64,000 nt of DNA from Pseudomonas sp. HN11 (GCF_021390155.1 NZ_CP089985.1:2243001-2307000); one strand, 5' to 3'; shown: positions 55,297-64,000, counted from the stretch's first letter. Translations and numbers: made by a program. The notes: generated by a model from the letters alone, not told the origin.

Positions 55297-56274
55297 TTAG
55301 CGTTTTTTCTTGCGCCAGACATCGATCAGCACCGCAAGCACGATGATCAACCCCTTGGCCACTTGTTGGTAATACGACGACACCCCGAGCAGGTTCAGGC
55401 CGTTGTTGATCACGCCGATCAGCAGCGCACCAAACAGCGTGCCGACAATGCTGCCGATGCCGCCCGACAGGCTGGTGCCGCCGATCACCACGGCGGCAAT
55501 CGCGTCCAGCTCATAAGACACGCCAGCCTGGGGCAGGGCCGACGTGGTCCGTGCCGCCAACACCACGCCTGCCAGCCCTGCCAGCAGACCAGAGATTACA
55601 TAAACCGAAAACGTCACTTTGCGCACGCCGATCCCCGAGGTGCGCGCGCTCTTTTCATTGCCGCCCACGGCGTACACGTAGCGCCCGTAAGTGGTGTAGC
55701 GCAGCACCATCCAGAAGATCAGCGCGACCACCGCAAAAATAATGATCGGCACGCCGATGGGGCCGAGCTTGCCGATGCCCAGGGTCAGGAAGCTGTCCGG
55801 CAGGTCGGTGACCGGGCTGCCGTCATTGAGGATGAAGGTCATGCCGCGGGCCACGCTGAGCATGCCGAGGGTGGCGACGAAGGGCGGGATGCTCAGGTTG
55901 GCAACCATGAAGCCATTGACTACGCCGAGCATGGCCCCGGCGAACATCCCCGCGCTCACGGCTGCCAGCAGGCCATAGCCCTGGGTCGCGACCAGGGCGC
56001 TGCACAAACCGGCGAAGGCCAGGATCGAACCCACCGACAGGTCGATGCCCTTGGTCAGGATCACGTAGGTCATGCCCACGGCCAGGATGCCGTTGATGGA
56101 GGTCTGGCGCAGGATGTCCATCCAGTTGCGCCAGGTCATGAAGTATTCGCTGGAAAACGCCATCACCAGGCACAGCACGATAAACACCAGCGGCAGGCCG
56201 AAGCGGTCGAGGGACAAGCGCAGGCGGTTGCGCGGCGTGGCGGTAACGGGTGTGGCGAGGACTTTGCTATTCAT
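55297..56274 (-). CDS. Sugar ABC transporter permease, RbsC-like
   Basis: A 325-residue permease of the ribose/xylose importer family with about 8-10 hydrophobic helices and the loop VGGNEKSARTSGIGVRKVTF. Its ATG overlaps the stop of the ATPase gene (ATGA), and the dehydrogenase follows after 14 bp. It forms the membrane channel of the presumed polyol importer. No gene for a binding protein lies beside it. Confidence 0.92.
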   Translation of the reverse strand: MNSKVLATPVTATPRNRLRLSLDRFGLPLVFIVLCLVMAFSSEYFMTWRNWMDILRQTSINGILAVGMTYVILTKGIDLSVGSILAFAGLCSALVATQGYGLLAAVSAGMFAGAMLGVVNGFMVANLSIPPFVATLGMLSVARGMTFILNDGSPVTDLPDSFLTLGIGKLGPIGVPIIIFAVVALIFWMVLRYTTYGRYVYAVGGNEKSARTSGIGVRKVTFSVYVISGLLAGLAGVVLAARTTSALPQAGVSYELDAIAAVVIGGTSLSGGIGSIVGTLFGALLIGVINNGLNLLGVSSYYQQVAKGLIIVLAVLIDVWRKKKR

Positions 56275-57758
56275 GAGGCAAGACTCAACAAGGCTTCCTG
56301 GGAAAGGGCGGTGTCGGTGCTGACGGTCACCAGTCGACCGCCCTTGAACACGGCGATGCGATCACTCAGGTGCAGCAACTCCGGCGCTTCGGACGAGACC
56401 ACGATGGCCGCGCCACCGGCACGCACAAATTCATCCAGCAGGTGATAGATCTCCTGCTTGGCGCCTTCGTCGATGCCGCGCGTGGGTTCGTCGCAAAGCA
56501 GGCAGATCGGCTGGGTCGACAGGCATTTGGCGAGCACCACTTTCTGTTGGTTGCCGCCGCTCATCGACTCCACCGGCAGGTCCAGTGACGAGACCTTGAT
56601 CTGCAGGCGCTTGACCATGCTGTGTGCCAGTGCCTGTTCCTTGCGCGCATTGATCACCGACCAGCTCGACAGTTGCTTGTAGGCCGACAGCGCAATGTTG
56701 GCGAGGATGCTGGCGCTGAGCACCAGGCCGCTGTCTTTGCGGTCTTCGGTGACCAGGGACATGCCGGCGCGAATGGTTGCCGCCGGGGTGCCCGTGGGCA
56801 ACGGCTGGCCTTGCAGGGTAGCGCTGCCGGCGTCCGGCAGGGTCAGGCCGTACAGGCAGTTGAGGAATTCGCTGCGGCCCGAGCCCATCAGGCCGTAGAT
56901 GCCGAGAATCTCGCCCTGGCGCAGTTGCAGGCTGATGTCCTGGAACTCGCCGTCGCGGCTCAGGCCGGTGACGTCCAGGCAGGTGGTGGCGGCGCATTCG
57001 CGGCCGACCTTGTGGTCGATGCGTTGCAGCTCCTGGCCGACGATGCCGCGCACCAAATGGGCACGGTCGATATCGGCCATGCGCCCGCTCTCTACAAAGG
57101 CGCCGTCGCGGAAGATGCTGTAGTCGTCGGCGATCTGCGCCAGTTCGCTGAGGCGGTGGGACACATAGATGATGCCGGCGCCACGTGCGGTGAGGCGGCG
57201 GATGGCCTTGAACAGGGTTTCGGCTTCGCGCTCGCCGATGGCCGAGGTGGGTTCGTCCATGATCATCACCTGGCAGTCATGGCTGAAGGCTTTGGCGATT
57301 TCCACCAGTTGAATCTGGGCCACGCTCAGGCGGTGCATGGGACTGGTGGCGTCCACATCAAATTCGAGGCTTTGCAGCAGCTCGCGGGTGCGGCGGTTCA
57401 GTTCCTTGCTGTCGACGATGCAGCCGGCGCGGCGCGGTTCGCGGCCCAGCCAGATATTTTCGGCCACGGTCATGTAGGGGATGGGTTCCAGTTCCTGGGT
57501 GATCATCGCCACCCCGGCAGCCAGTGCCGCACTGGGGCGGTCGAACTGCACCGGCTGGCCGTTGAGCAGGATGCTGCCGGCGTCACGCTGGGTGATACCC
57601 ATGAGGATGCTGAGGAAGGTCGATTTACCGGCGCCATTGCCGCCGCACAGTGCGTGCACGCTGCCGGCCCGTAGGGCGAGGCGACCGTCGCGCAGGGCAG
57701 GGACCCCGGCGTAGGCCTTGGAAACATGTTCAGCCTGGAGCAGTAATGGCGTGGCCAT
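56271..57758 (-). CDS. Sugar ABC transporter ATP-binding protein, RbsA-like
   Basis: A 495-residue tandem ABC protein. Domain 1 has Walker A GGNGAGKST and Walker B IMDEPTSAIG; domain 2 has the degenerate Walker A GLMGSGRSE, the signature MSGGNQQKVVLAK and CDEPTRGIDEG. It starts the operon ATPase-permease-SDR-dhaK-dhaL, with ATG 57758 facing rpiB across a 256-bp divergent promoter region that contains repeated TGATCATATGATCG-type motifs. Confidence 0.93.
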   Translation of the reverse strand: MATPLLLQAEHVSKAYAGVPALRDGRLALRAGSVHALCGGNGAGKSTFLSILMGITQRDAGSILLNGQPVQFDRPSAALAAGVAMITQELEPIPYMTVAENIWLGREPRRAGCIVDSKELNRRTRELLQSLEFDVDATSPMHRLSVAQIQLVEIAKAFSHDCQVMIMDEPTSAIGEREAETLFKAIRRLTARGAGIIYVSHRLSELAQIADDYSIFRDGAFVESGRMADIDRAHLVRGIVGQELQRIDHKVGRECAATTCLDVTGLSRDGEFQDISLQLRQGEILGIYGLMGSGRSEFLNCLYGLTLPDAGSATLQGQPLPTGTPAATIRAGMSLVTEDRKDSGLVLSASILANIALSAYKQLSSWSVINARKEQALAHSMVKRLQIKVSSLDLPVESMSGGNQQKVVLAKCLSTQPICLLCDEPTRGIDEGAKQEIYHLLDEFVRAGGAAIVVSSEAPELLHLSDRIAVFKGGRLVTVSTDTALSQEALLSLAS

Positions 57759-57808
57759 CGGTGTGTCCTCTTGCTGATTTTCTTATTAGGTAGGCTTAGC
57801 CAGCAGCC

Positions 57809-57837
57809 TGATCATATGATCGTATAGTGATCATATG
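57809..57837. promoter_or_regulatory. Tandem palindromic operator near the ATPase promoter
   Basis: TGATCATATGATCG (57809-57822) is followed after five bases by a second copy, TGATCATATG (57828-57837). They lie about 50-80 bp upstream of the ATPase start. Their near identity to the site at 57982 suggests one regulator, most likely the SorC-type protein encoded at 51837. Confidence 0.65.
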
Positions 57838-57981
57838 TTTAAACCGCCTGAGTCGGTTTTGTCAATGGCTTAGGCTGGGGGCTTACGGTGGTTTTGCGTT
57901 TTTTACGTATTAGGGTCTTTAAATAAGCCTTGACAGCTCCCTGCCCATCATCGGCTAATGATTGTGCATAATTTCAGTTGG

Positions 57982-57995
57982 TGATCATTTGATCG
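57982..57995. promoter_or_regulatory. Matching operator upstream of rpiB
   Basis: TGATCATTTGATCG differs at one position from the site at 57809-57822. It ends 19 bases before the rpiB start, a position that would block or sense transcription or translation of rpiB. Confidence 0.6.
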
Positions 57996-58014
57996 ATCTG
58001 ATGGAGAAACAGTA

Positions 58015-58497
58015 ATGGGTGCACAAACGACGTTTTCGGTGGCCATCGGATGCGACGAGGCGGGCTTCGAACTCAAGGAATTGCTCAAGCGCTTCATTGA
58101 AAGCCTGGGGTACGGGGTCGAGGATTTTGGCTGTCACTCGTCCAGCCCGGTGCTCTATCCAGATATCGCGGCGGCGGTGGCTGTGGCAGTGGGCGCCGGC
58201 CAGCAGCGCTTGGGTGTGTTGATTTGTGGCACGGGCATAGGCATGGCGATTTCCGCCAACAAGATCAAAGGTGTGCGGGCGGCCCAGGCCCATGACACCT
58301 ATTCCGCCGAGCGCGCGCGCAAGAGCAACGATGCGCAGATCCTGTCCATCGGTGCGCGGGTGATCGGGCCCGAGCTGGCCAAGAGTATCGTCAAAGTGTT
58401 TCTGGAATCGGAATTCGAAGCGGAGCGCTCCGGGAAGAAAGTCGAGCGCATCACTGCGCTCGAACAGGCGAACAGGGCATTGCCGTCAGACGATTGA
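58015..58497 (+). CDS. rpiB: RpiB/LacAB-type sugar-phosphate isomerase
   Basis: A 160-residue isomerase of the RpiB/LacAB family. It has the substrate-binding start AIGCDEAGFELKELLK, the catalytic cysteine in CGTGIGMAISANK and the YSAERARKSNDAQILSIGAR segment. Its promoter is shared with the divergent transporter-polyol operon and has the same operator motif. By family knowledge RpiB relatives isomerise ribose-5-P and, in tetritol pathways, erythrulose phosphates. Here the context favours the latter (inference). Confidence 0.9.
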   Translation: MGAQTTFSVAIGCDEAGFELKELLKRFIESLGYGVEDFGCHSSSPVLYPDIAAAVAVAVGAGQQRLGVLICGTGIGMAISANKIKGVRAAQAHDTYSAERARKSNDAQILSIGARVIGPELAKSIVKVFLESEFEAERSGKKVERITALEQANRALPSDD

Positions 58498-58503
58498 GCC
58501 GCC

Positions 58504-59769
58504 TCAGAACACCGCCTTGACCTGTAGGCCCAGTACCAAGGCGTTGTCGATGTTGTCACCGGAAAACGCACCCGGCTCGATGATGTACTGCACATCCGGA
58601 CGCAGAGTCAGCCAGGGCATGGCCTGATAGCCGTAGCTGAGTTCGATCAACTGTTCGGCATTGTTCAGGTTGGGATAATCGTCCCCGGCGTTGAGCGCGA
58701 CCAGTTCCTGCGCCTCGCGGCTGCGTGGGTTGGGCACGGCGCGACCATAGCCGAGGGCCAGGGTGTCACGCGGCCGGCCTTCGAACGGTTTGTACAACAC
58801 CACGCCCGCGCCATACCACTTGCTGAACGGCGAGGCCGCTTCGCTGGCAGCGGAGTACTGGCCGAAGGCGTGCAGCACACGGCCAGCGGATGAGTCGCAA
58901 GCCCAAACGGCCTGGTCGATCAGCAGGTAGTGGCCGCTGCGTCCGCTCACTTCTTTGTTGCTGCCGATGCGTTTCACATCGGAGCTGTCGTAGTAATAGC
59001 CCAGCTTGTATTCACTTGGCAGACTGCCCGCGTGTTTGTACACCAGCTCGATCGGCACCACGGTTCCGGTGGTGTGTTTGGGGCTCAGATGCCAGGCGCG
59101 GCTGGCGTCGCCGTTGCTCTGCGGGTCCACGTTGAACGCGGCGACGCGTAGTTGCCAATTGGGGGTAAAGTCATATTTCACCCGCGCACCCAGATGCGCA
59201 TTCGGGTAGTTGGTCCAGCCGCTGCCGCCGGACATGTTCAGCGGATGCCCGCAGAAGCCGGCGTTCATGAAGTTGCACAGAATTCCGCTGTCCAGGCCGC
59301 CGAGGTCGTTGCCCATGGCCATGTAGCCGAGCTTGACGTTGAGTGCCGGAGTAAACAGCGTGCGCTCGTAACTCAGCTCGGTCAGGCGGGTGTAAAGGCC
59401 GCCGTAGTTTTCCTGGATCGGCAGGCGGTTGCCCACCAGGTCCTCGGAAGCGCTGTTGCCGCGACGGTCGTTGATGGTGACTTGGATGCGGTCGCCATTG
59501 TTGAAGCCATACAGCTTGCCCAAATCAAACTGCACGCCCAGCTTGAGGTTCTGTGAGTAACGCGCCGAGCGGTGCTGTCCGCCGTGGGCGTTATAGGCGG
59601 TTTCGCCGCTGTAGTCGCCGGTAAAGCGGATGCCTTGGGCGTCGAATTCACGGCGCAGGCCGCCCCAGTCGCCCGTCAGGGTGGTGTCATCGGCTTGCAC
59701 AGGCAGGGCGGCACCCAGGGCCAGGCCCAGCAACAGGCGCCCAAGGGGAATAGGATAAGTGGGGGTCAT
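58504..59769 (-). CDS. oprB: OprB-type carbohydrate-selective porin
   Basis: A 421-residue outer-membrane beta-barrel porin. A Sec signal ends near ALPVQA, the mature start (LTGDWGGLRREFDAQGI) is the OprB hallmark, and the C-terminus ends with phenylalanine (LQVKAVF), as needed for barrel insertion. ATG 59769 is used; the frame upstream to 59829 overlaps the gcd stop. It lies downstream of gcd on the same strand and lets glucose or other sugars reach the periplasm. Confidence 0.9.
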   Translation of the reverse strand: MTPTYPIPLGRLLLGLALGAALPVQADDTTLTGDWGGLRREFDAQGIRFTGDYSGETAYNAHGGQHRSARYSQNLKLGVQFDLGKLYGFNNGDRIQVTINDRRGNSASEDLVGNRLPIQENYGGLYTRLTELSYERTLFTPALNVKLGYMAMGNDLGGLDSGILCNFMNAGFCGHPLNMSGGSGWTNYPNAHLGARVKYDFTPNWQLRVAAFNVDPQSNGDASRAWHLSPKHTTGTVVPIELVYKHAGSLPSEYKLGYYYDSSDVKRIGSNKEVSGRSGHYLLIDQAVWACDSSAGRVLHAFGQYSAASEAASPFSKWYGAGVVLYKPFEGRPRDTLALGYGRAVPNPRSREAQELVALNAGDDYPNLNNAEQLIELSYGYQAMPWLTLRPDVQYIIEPGAFSGDNIDNALVLGLQVKAVF

Positions 59770-59825
59770 GCGGGGTCTTCCAGGCAGAAGGCGCGGTGCC
59801 GGGGGAGGCACCGCGCAAACGGGAG

Positions 59826-62234
59826 TCATGGCAGGGCGTAGGCGATCACGTAGTCGCCACGGTCGGTGGACTGGCGCGCACCACCGGCGGTGATCACGAT
59901 GTATTGCTTGCCGGTTTTCGGCGACACATAGGTCATCGGGCCACCCTGGCTGCCCACGGGCAGGCGGGCCTTCCAGACCTCATCACCGTTGCCGCTGTTG
60001 AAGGCGCGCAGGTAAAAGTCTTGAGTGCCGGCGATAAAAATCAGGCCGCCCTGTGTGGACAGCGTGCCGCCAAGGGTCGGCAGGCCGATCTTGATCGGCA
60101 GGTGCATGCGGATACCCAGCGGGCCGGTGTCCTCAACGGTGCCGACCGGCACTTGCCAGGCGACCTGTTGCGTCTTCATGTCGATCGCGGTCAGGGTGCC
60201 GAATGGCGGCGCCTGGCACGGAATACCAGCTACCGACAGGAAGCGGTTTTTGTTCACGGCATACGGTGTGCCCTTGAGCGGCACGGCACCCATGCCGGTA
60301 TTCAGTGCTTCGCCACCGGACGAGGCCTGGGCCTTGTTCTGCGACGGTATCATTTGGATCCACAGGCCCAGGCGCATGTCATTGACGAAGATAAAGCCGT
60401 GTACCGGGTCGGTGGAAATACTGCCCCAATTCATGCCGCCCAGGGAGCCTGGGAAGCTCAGGGATTTGTCGGTGCCCGGCGCGGTGTACAGGCCGTCGTA
60501 GCGCATGCTTTTGAAGTCGATACGGCACAGCAGCTGATCGTATGGAGTGGCGCCCCACATGTCCGATTCGGTCAGGGTTTGCGCGCCTATCTGTGGCATG
60601 CCCACCGATTTGGGCTGAGTCGGCGAGTAGGGTTCGTTGGGGATGTTGGCGGCCTTGACCGGGACTTCCTGCACCTCGGTCAGCGGTTTGCCGGTGGCGC
60701 GATCGAGCACGTAGATCTGCCCGGCCTTGGTGCCGATCACTACCGCAGGCACGGCTTTGTCGCTGCCCGGTGGCGTGAAGTCGATCAGGCTTGGCTGCAT
60801 CGGCAGATCGAAGTCCCACAGGTCATTGTGGACGGTCTGGTACACCCACTTTTGCGCACCGGTGGAGGCGTCCAGTGCCAGCACCGAAGCGCCGTATTTG
60901 TGGTTGAGCTGGGTGCGTTCCACGCCGTAGATGTCGGTGGACGAGCTGCCCATCGGCAAGAATACGGTGTTCATCAGTGGGTCGTAGGACATCGGCGCCC
61001 AACTGTTCGGCGTGCTGCGCACATAAGTGCTGCCGTCAGCCGGGGTTTTTTTGTCTTCCGGGTTGCCCGGGTCGAAGGCCCAGCGCATCTGGCCGCTGAT
61101 CACGTCGAAGCCACGGATCACGCCGCCCGGCATGTCGGTTTGCACGTTGTCGGCCACACGGCCACCCACTACCACGGTGGTGCCGGCGATCAACGGGGCA
61201 GAGGACAACTGGTAGTAGCTATCTGGCACGTTACCCAGGCCGGCTTTCAGATCCACCTGGCCATGGGTGCCGAAGTCTTCGCAGAATTTTCCGGTGTCGG
61301 CGTCCACGGCGATCAGGCGTGCATCGATGGTGTTGGTCATCAGGCGACGCTGGCACTGCGCATCGGCTGGCACGCTGACGGCAATGATTGGCGAGCTGTT
61401 GGGCTGGGTCGGCTGGGCGATCGGCGCGGTGGCGTCGAAGTAGGCCATGCCACGGCAACGCTGCCACACCGCCGATTTGGCGTTGACTTCGTTCTTCCAC
61501 AGCTCTTTGCCGGTGTCGGCGTCGAGGGCGATCAGGTTGTTGTGCGGGGTGCAGATGAACACCTTGTTGCCGATCTGCAGGGGCGTCAGCTGGTCTTCGG
61601 CACCGTTGCCGTCACTGATGGCCACGTCGCCGGTGCGATAGGTCCAGGCCACTTTCAGCTTGTTGACCGAGTCGCGGTTGATCTGGTCCAGCGCGGCGAA
61701 GCGGCTGCCGCCTTCAGTGTTGCCGTAGTGCGCCCAGTCTTTCTGTGCATCGGCCGCAGCCACCGGGGTGATGCCGGGGCCGGCACCGGTCGGCGCCACG
61801 CTTGGGTGGGCAACGAACATATTGCCTGCCGCCACGGCTACGCCTACCGCCAGTACGGCTGCTACGCCATAGGCGCCGCGTGCTGGCCGGTTGACGAGCA
61901 TCGGGTAAACCAGCGCCACCACCGTGCCGATGACCGCGAACATGAATACGCGGGAGAACAACGGCCAGAACACCAGGCCTACATCCGCCACCGCCCAAAT
62001 GGCCGTACCCATCAGAAAGGCTGCGAACAACCACGCACCGGCCGGCTTGCGGCAGGCAATCAACAGCCCGGCGATTGCCATGGCTGCGCCGCCGCTCAGG
62101 AAGTACCAGGAACCGCCCAGGCTGACCAGTTTGACGCCGCCTATGGCCAACGCGAGACCGAGCAGGGCGATGATCACGCCCAGGCCCAGCAGTAAGAATC
62201 TAGAGACGCCAGCGGCGCGCGATGCTCGTTTCAT
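59826..62234 (-). CDS. gcd: Membrane-bound PQQ-dependent glucose dehydrogenase
   Basis: An 802-residue quinoprotein that oxidises glucose to gluconolactone in the periplasm and feeds electrons to ubiquinone. Five hydrophobic helices occupy residues 15-150; the eight-bladed propeller follows, with tryptophan-docking repeats such as GDEVWKARLPVGSQG and DLWDFDLPMQPSLIDF. ATG 62234 is the family start. The 57 bp between this gene and OprB suggest joint expression; the pair is common in Pseudomonas. An AT-rich leader at 62270-62330 probably carries the promoter. Confidence 0.95.
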   Translation of the reverse strand: MKRASRAAGVSRFLLLGLGVIIALLGLALAIGGVKLVSLGGSWYFLSGGAAMAIAGLLIACRKPAGAWLFAAFLMGTAIWAVADVGLVFWPLFSRVFMFAVIGTVVALVYPMLVNRPARGAYGVAAVLAVGVAVAAGNMFVAHPSVAPTGAGPGITPVAAADAQKDWAHYGNTEGGSRFAALDQINRDSVNKLKVAWTYRTGDVAISDGNGAEDQLTPLQIGNKVFICTPHNNLIALDADTGKELWKNEVNAKSAVWQRCRGMAYFDATAPIAQPTQPNSSPIIAVSVPADAQCQRRLMTNTIDARLIAVDADTGKFCEDFGTHGQVDLKAGLGNVPDSYYQLSSAPLIAGTTVVVGGRVADNVQTDMPGGVIRGFDVISGQMRWAFDPGNPEDKKTPADGSTYVRSTPNSWAPMSYDPLMNTVFLPMGSSSTDIYGVERTQLNHKYGASVLALDASTGAQKWVYQTVHNDLWDFDLPMQPSLIDFTPPGSDKAVPAVVIGTKAGQIYVLDRATGKPLTEVQEVPVKAANIPNEPYSPTQPKSVGMPQIGAQTLTESDMWGATPYDQLLCRIDFKSMRYDGLYTAPGTDKSLSFPGSLGGMNWGSISTDPVHGFIFVNDMRLGLWIQMIPSQNKAQASSGGEALNTGMGAVPLKGTPYAVNKNRFLSVAGIPCQAPPFGTLTAIDMKTQQVAWQVPVGTVEDTGPLGIRMHLPIKIGLPTLGGTLSTQGGLIFIAGTQDFYLRAFNSGNGDEVWKARLPVGSQGGPMTYVSPKTGKQYIVITAGGARQSTDRGDYVIAYALP

Positions 62235-62388
62235 GTCGACAGGACTCGAATGTGAGAGGGCAAAGACGCGATTTTAGCAAGATAAGTAACTGGTTAGTAC
62301 ATTAGAGTCCTGCAATAGACTATTACAGGTGCTGCGATGATGGCGTGTGGCTAAATGTCGCCCAGGATCCGAAGCCATAGGGAAGAGA

Positions 62389-62417
62389 AACCTGTAGTGA
62401 GCCGGCTCACCACAGGT
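62389..62417. repeat. Inverted repeat (REP-like) between gcd and the chemoreceptor gene
   Basis: AACCTGTAGTGAGCC and GGCTCACCACAGGTT form a nearly perfect palindrome with one mismatch and practically no loop. It lies 27 bp past the chemoreceptor stop, where it may act as transcription terminator or mRNA-stabilising hairpin. The core resembles the xylA-xylF REP hairpin (GTGAGC/GCTCAC). Confidence 0.65.
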
Positions 62418-62443
62418 TGTTGCTCGCCGCGCTTGCTGTCCTG

Positions 62444-64000
62444 TTAGAACTTGAACCGTCCCACCAACCCCTTGAGCTGACCCGAAATATCCGTCAACCG
62501 ACCTGAACCGGTCTGCGCCGAGTGAGCGAAGCCTTCGACCAGTTGCGCATCGGCATGGATCTGCGCAATGTGCCGGTTGATCTCCTCGGCCACTTGGTGC
62601 TGTTCTTCGGCGGCGGTGGCGATCTGGGTGTTCTGGTCGCGGATCGAATCCACCGAACCCCGGATCTTGTCGAAGCTGTCGCGGGCCTGTTGGATGCGTT
62701 CCACACTGGTGTGGGACACCAGCAGGCTGCCTTGCATCTGCTGCGTCACTTCCTGGGTGCGACGGGCGAGGTTGCCGAGCAGGCTGTCGATCTCGCCGGT
62801 GGAGTCTGCGGTACGGCGGGCGAGGGCGCGGACTTCGTCGGCGACTACCGCAAAACCTCGACCCTGATCCCCGGCGCGCGCGGCCTCAATGGCTGCGTTG
62901 AGCGCCAGCAGGTTGGTCTGCTCGGCAATCGAGCGGATGGTGTCGAGGATGGTGTTGATGTTCTTGCTGTCCTGCTCCAGTTGCTGCATGGTCTGGGTCG
63001 AGCGCTGCAGGTCTTCGCTGAGCTTGAGCACACTGCCGGTGGCTTCGCCGATGTGATGCTGGCCGTCGTGCACATCGCGGTAGCCTTCGTCGGCACTGGT
63101 GGCGGCAGCGCTGCAGGAGCGCGCGACTTCGTTGGCGGTGGCGACCATTTCGTTGAACGCGGTGCTCACCAACTCCACCGCTTCACGTTGTCGGCCGGCG
63201 GCCTGGTTCATGTTGTGCGCCACCTCGCTGGTGTCGGCGGCGGCGGTCTGCAGGTCGGACGAGGCGTTGCCGATACGTTGCACCAACTGGGCGATCATGC
63301 TCAGGAACTGGTTGAACCAGCCGGCCAGGCTGGCGGTTTCGTCCTTGCCTTGCACTTTTAGCTGGCGCGTCAGGTCGCCCTCACCCTCGGCGATCTCTTG
63401 CAGGCCGTCGGCCACGCCGCGAATCGGCCGCACAATGACGCTGGCGAAACTGGCGCCGACCACCGCGAATACCAACGCCAATACCGCTGCAATGGCGGCG
63501 ATCAACCAGGTCAGGCGGGTGGCGCCGGCCATGACTTCGTCGCGCTTGATCAGGCCGATAAAGCGCCATCCCAGGTCTTTGGAACTGACCATGTTGGCCA
63601 TGTAGGCCACGCCATCAATGTCGATCTGGCTCACGCCGTCGCCGCGTTTGGCCAGATCGGCGTAATTAGGGCCCAGGTCGGCCAGGGGCTTGAAGTTGTG
63701 CTTGGCGTCGCTGGGGTCCACCAGCACGTTACCGTTGCCTTCCACCAGCATCAGGTAGCCGCTGTCACCGAGCTTGATATTGCGCACCAGTTCGGTGAGC
63801 TGCTTGAGCGACACGTCCAGACCCACCACGCCAAGGATACTGCCGGTGGCGTCGGCAACGGTGTGCACGGTGCCGATCAGCGTCACATCGTCCGGTGCCC
63901 AATAGTAGGCACCGGTGCGCACGGTCTTGCCCGGCGCGGCGATGGCCGCCTGATACCAGGGGCGTACGCGTGGGTCGTAGTTGTTCAGTTTGGTGTCGTC
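62444..64000 (-). CDS. Methyl-accepting chemotaxis protein, dCache type (5' end missing)
   Basis: A chemoreceptor cut by the window edge; 518 C-terminal residues are seen. The visible order is the distal part of a periplasmic dCache domain ([32 protein letters not shown]), a membrane helix ([20 protein letters not shown]), HAMP, and the long coiled-coil signalling domain with the hairpin tip [20 protein letters not shown]. It relays a small-molecule signal to CheA. dCache receptors of Pseudomonas often bind amino acids or organic acids; the ligand part is incomplete here. Confidence 0.93.
   Translation of the reverse strand, partial: DDTKLNNYDPRVRPWYQAAIAAPGKTVRTGAYYWAPDDVTLIGTVHTVADATGSILGVVGLDVSLKQLTELVRNIKLGDSGYLMLVEGNGNVLVDPSDAKHNFKPLADLGPNYADLAKRGDGVSQIDIDGVAYMANMVSSKDLGWRFIGLIKRDEVMAGATRLTWLIAAIAAVLALVFAVVGASFASVIVRPIRGVADGLQEIAEGEGDLTRQLKVQGKDETASLAGWFNQFLSMIAQLVQRIGNASSDLQTAAADTSEVAHNMNQAAGRQREAVELVSTAFNEMVATANEVARSCSAAATSADEGYRDVHDGQHHIGEATGSVLKLSEDLQRSTQTMQQLEQDSKNINTILDTIRSIAEQTNLLALNAAIEAARAGDQGRGFAVVADEVRALARRTADSTGEIDSLLGNLARRTQEVTQQMQGSLLVSHTSVERIQQARDSFDKIRGSVDSIRDQNTQIATAAEEQHQVAEEINRHIAQIHADAQLVEGFAHSAQTGSGRLTDISGQLKGLVGRFKF

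Noticed and set aside
59796..62195. A 799-codon open frame on the + strand opposite gcd
   Set aside because: It is fully antisense to a clear PQQ glucose dehydrogenase, has His/Gly/Arg-rich low-quality sequence and no family motif; long antisense frames are common in GC-rich genes.
1..64000. CRISPR arrays, rRNA or tRNA genes
   Set aside because: I looked for regularly spaced repeats, cloverleaf-like sequences and CCA-ended acceptor patterns and recognised none; a computed scan would be more reliable than reading.

Overview
The window looks like chromosomal DNA of a Pseudomonas fluorescens-group bacterium. The evidence is GC-rich coding with strong third-position bias, a D-xylose locus (xylA, xylFGH, divergent xylR), a membrane PQQ glucose dehydrogenase next to an OprB porin, the GTGGGAGC..GCTTGC REP/REPIN repeats typical of this group, and many LysR regulators. 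This is inference from gene content and repeats; no rRNA or tRNA gene was recognised.

Layout. 1-3 kb: two uncharacterised genes followed by wreckage of mobile DNA (N-terminal scrap of a P4-type integrase abutting a C-terminal scrap of an IS66 transposase). 3-5.5 kb: AhpD-like protein, SDR, a LysR gene broken by an internal out-of-frame deletion, and a peroxiredoxin-like protein. 5.9-15.1 kb: catabolic block with three MFS transporters, SMP-30-type lactonase, IclR regulator, Tat-exported amidohydrolase, D-2-hydroxyacid dehydrogenase and RraA/CHA-type aldolase. 15.1-20.2 kb: oxidoreductase remnant, LysR divergent from an NmrA-SDR-DUF2000 run, then a GFA protein and another LysR. 20.4-21.2 kb: an orphan protein of unknown family.

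21.3-30.7 kb: TetR, a DgcA-like NADH:flavin oxidoreductase, LysR/MFS/creatininase-like amidohydrolase, GNAT, and a GabP-like permease translationally coupled to a GlxA-type regulator; together they suggest catabolism of N-methylated or amide-containing amino compounds. 30.7-34.7 kb: three-subunit periplasmic molybdenum hydroxylase with cytochrome c. 34.8-38.5 kb: LysR, MFS and a glucarate-dehydratase-like enolase-superfamily enzyme. 38.5-42.9 kb: acyl-CoA ligase, LysR and MmsA. 43.0-44.5 kb: an intact IS3-family element inserted inside a REPIN. 44.6-45.1 kb: a small membrane ORF and a small lipoprotein.

45.3-51.7 kb: xylose uptake and isomerisation (xylAFGH, xylR) without a xylulokinase. 51.8-58.5 kb: the most interesting block, with a SorC-type regulator, DhaL, DhaK, a dehydrogenase, an RbsC-like permease, an RbsA-like ATPase and a divergent RpiB-type isomerase. 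These could oxidise, phosphorylate and isomerise a C4 polyol (for example D-threitol to D-erythrose 4-phosphate). No substrate-binding protein and no DhaM are present, and near-identical TGATCATWTGATCG motifs flank the divergent promoter. 58.5-62.2 kb: OprB-type porin and gcd. 62.4-64.0 kb: a chemoreceptor cut by the window edge.
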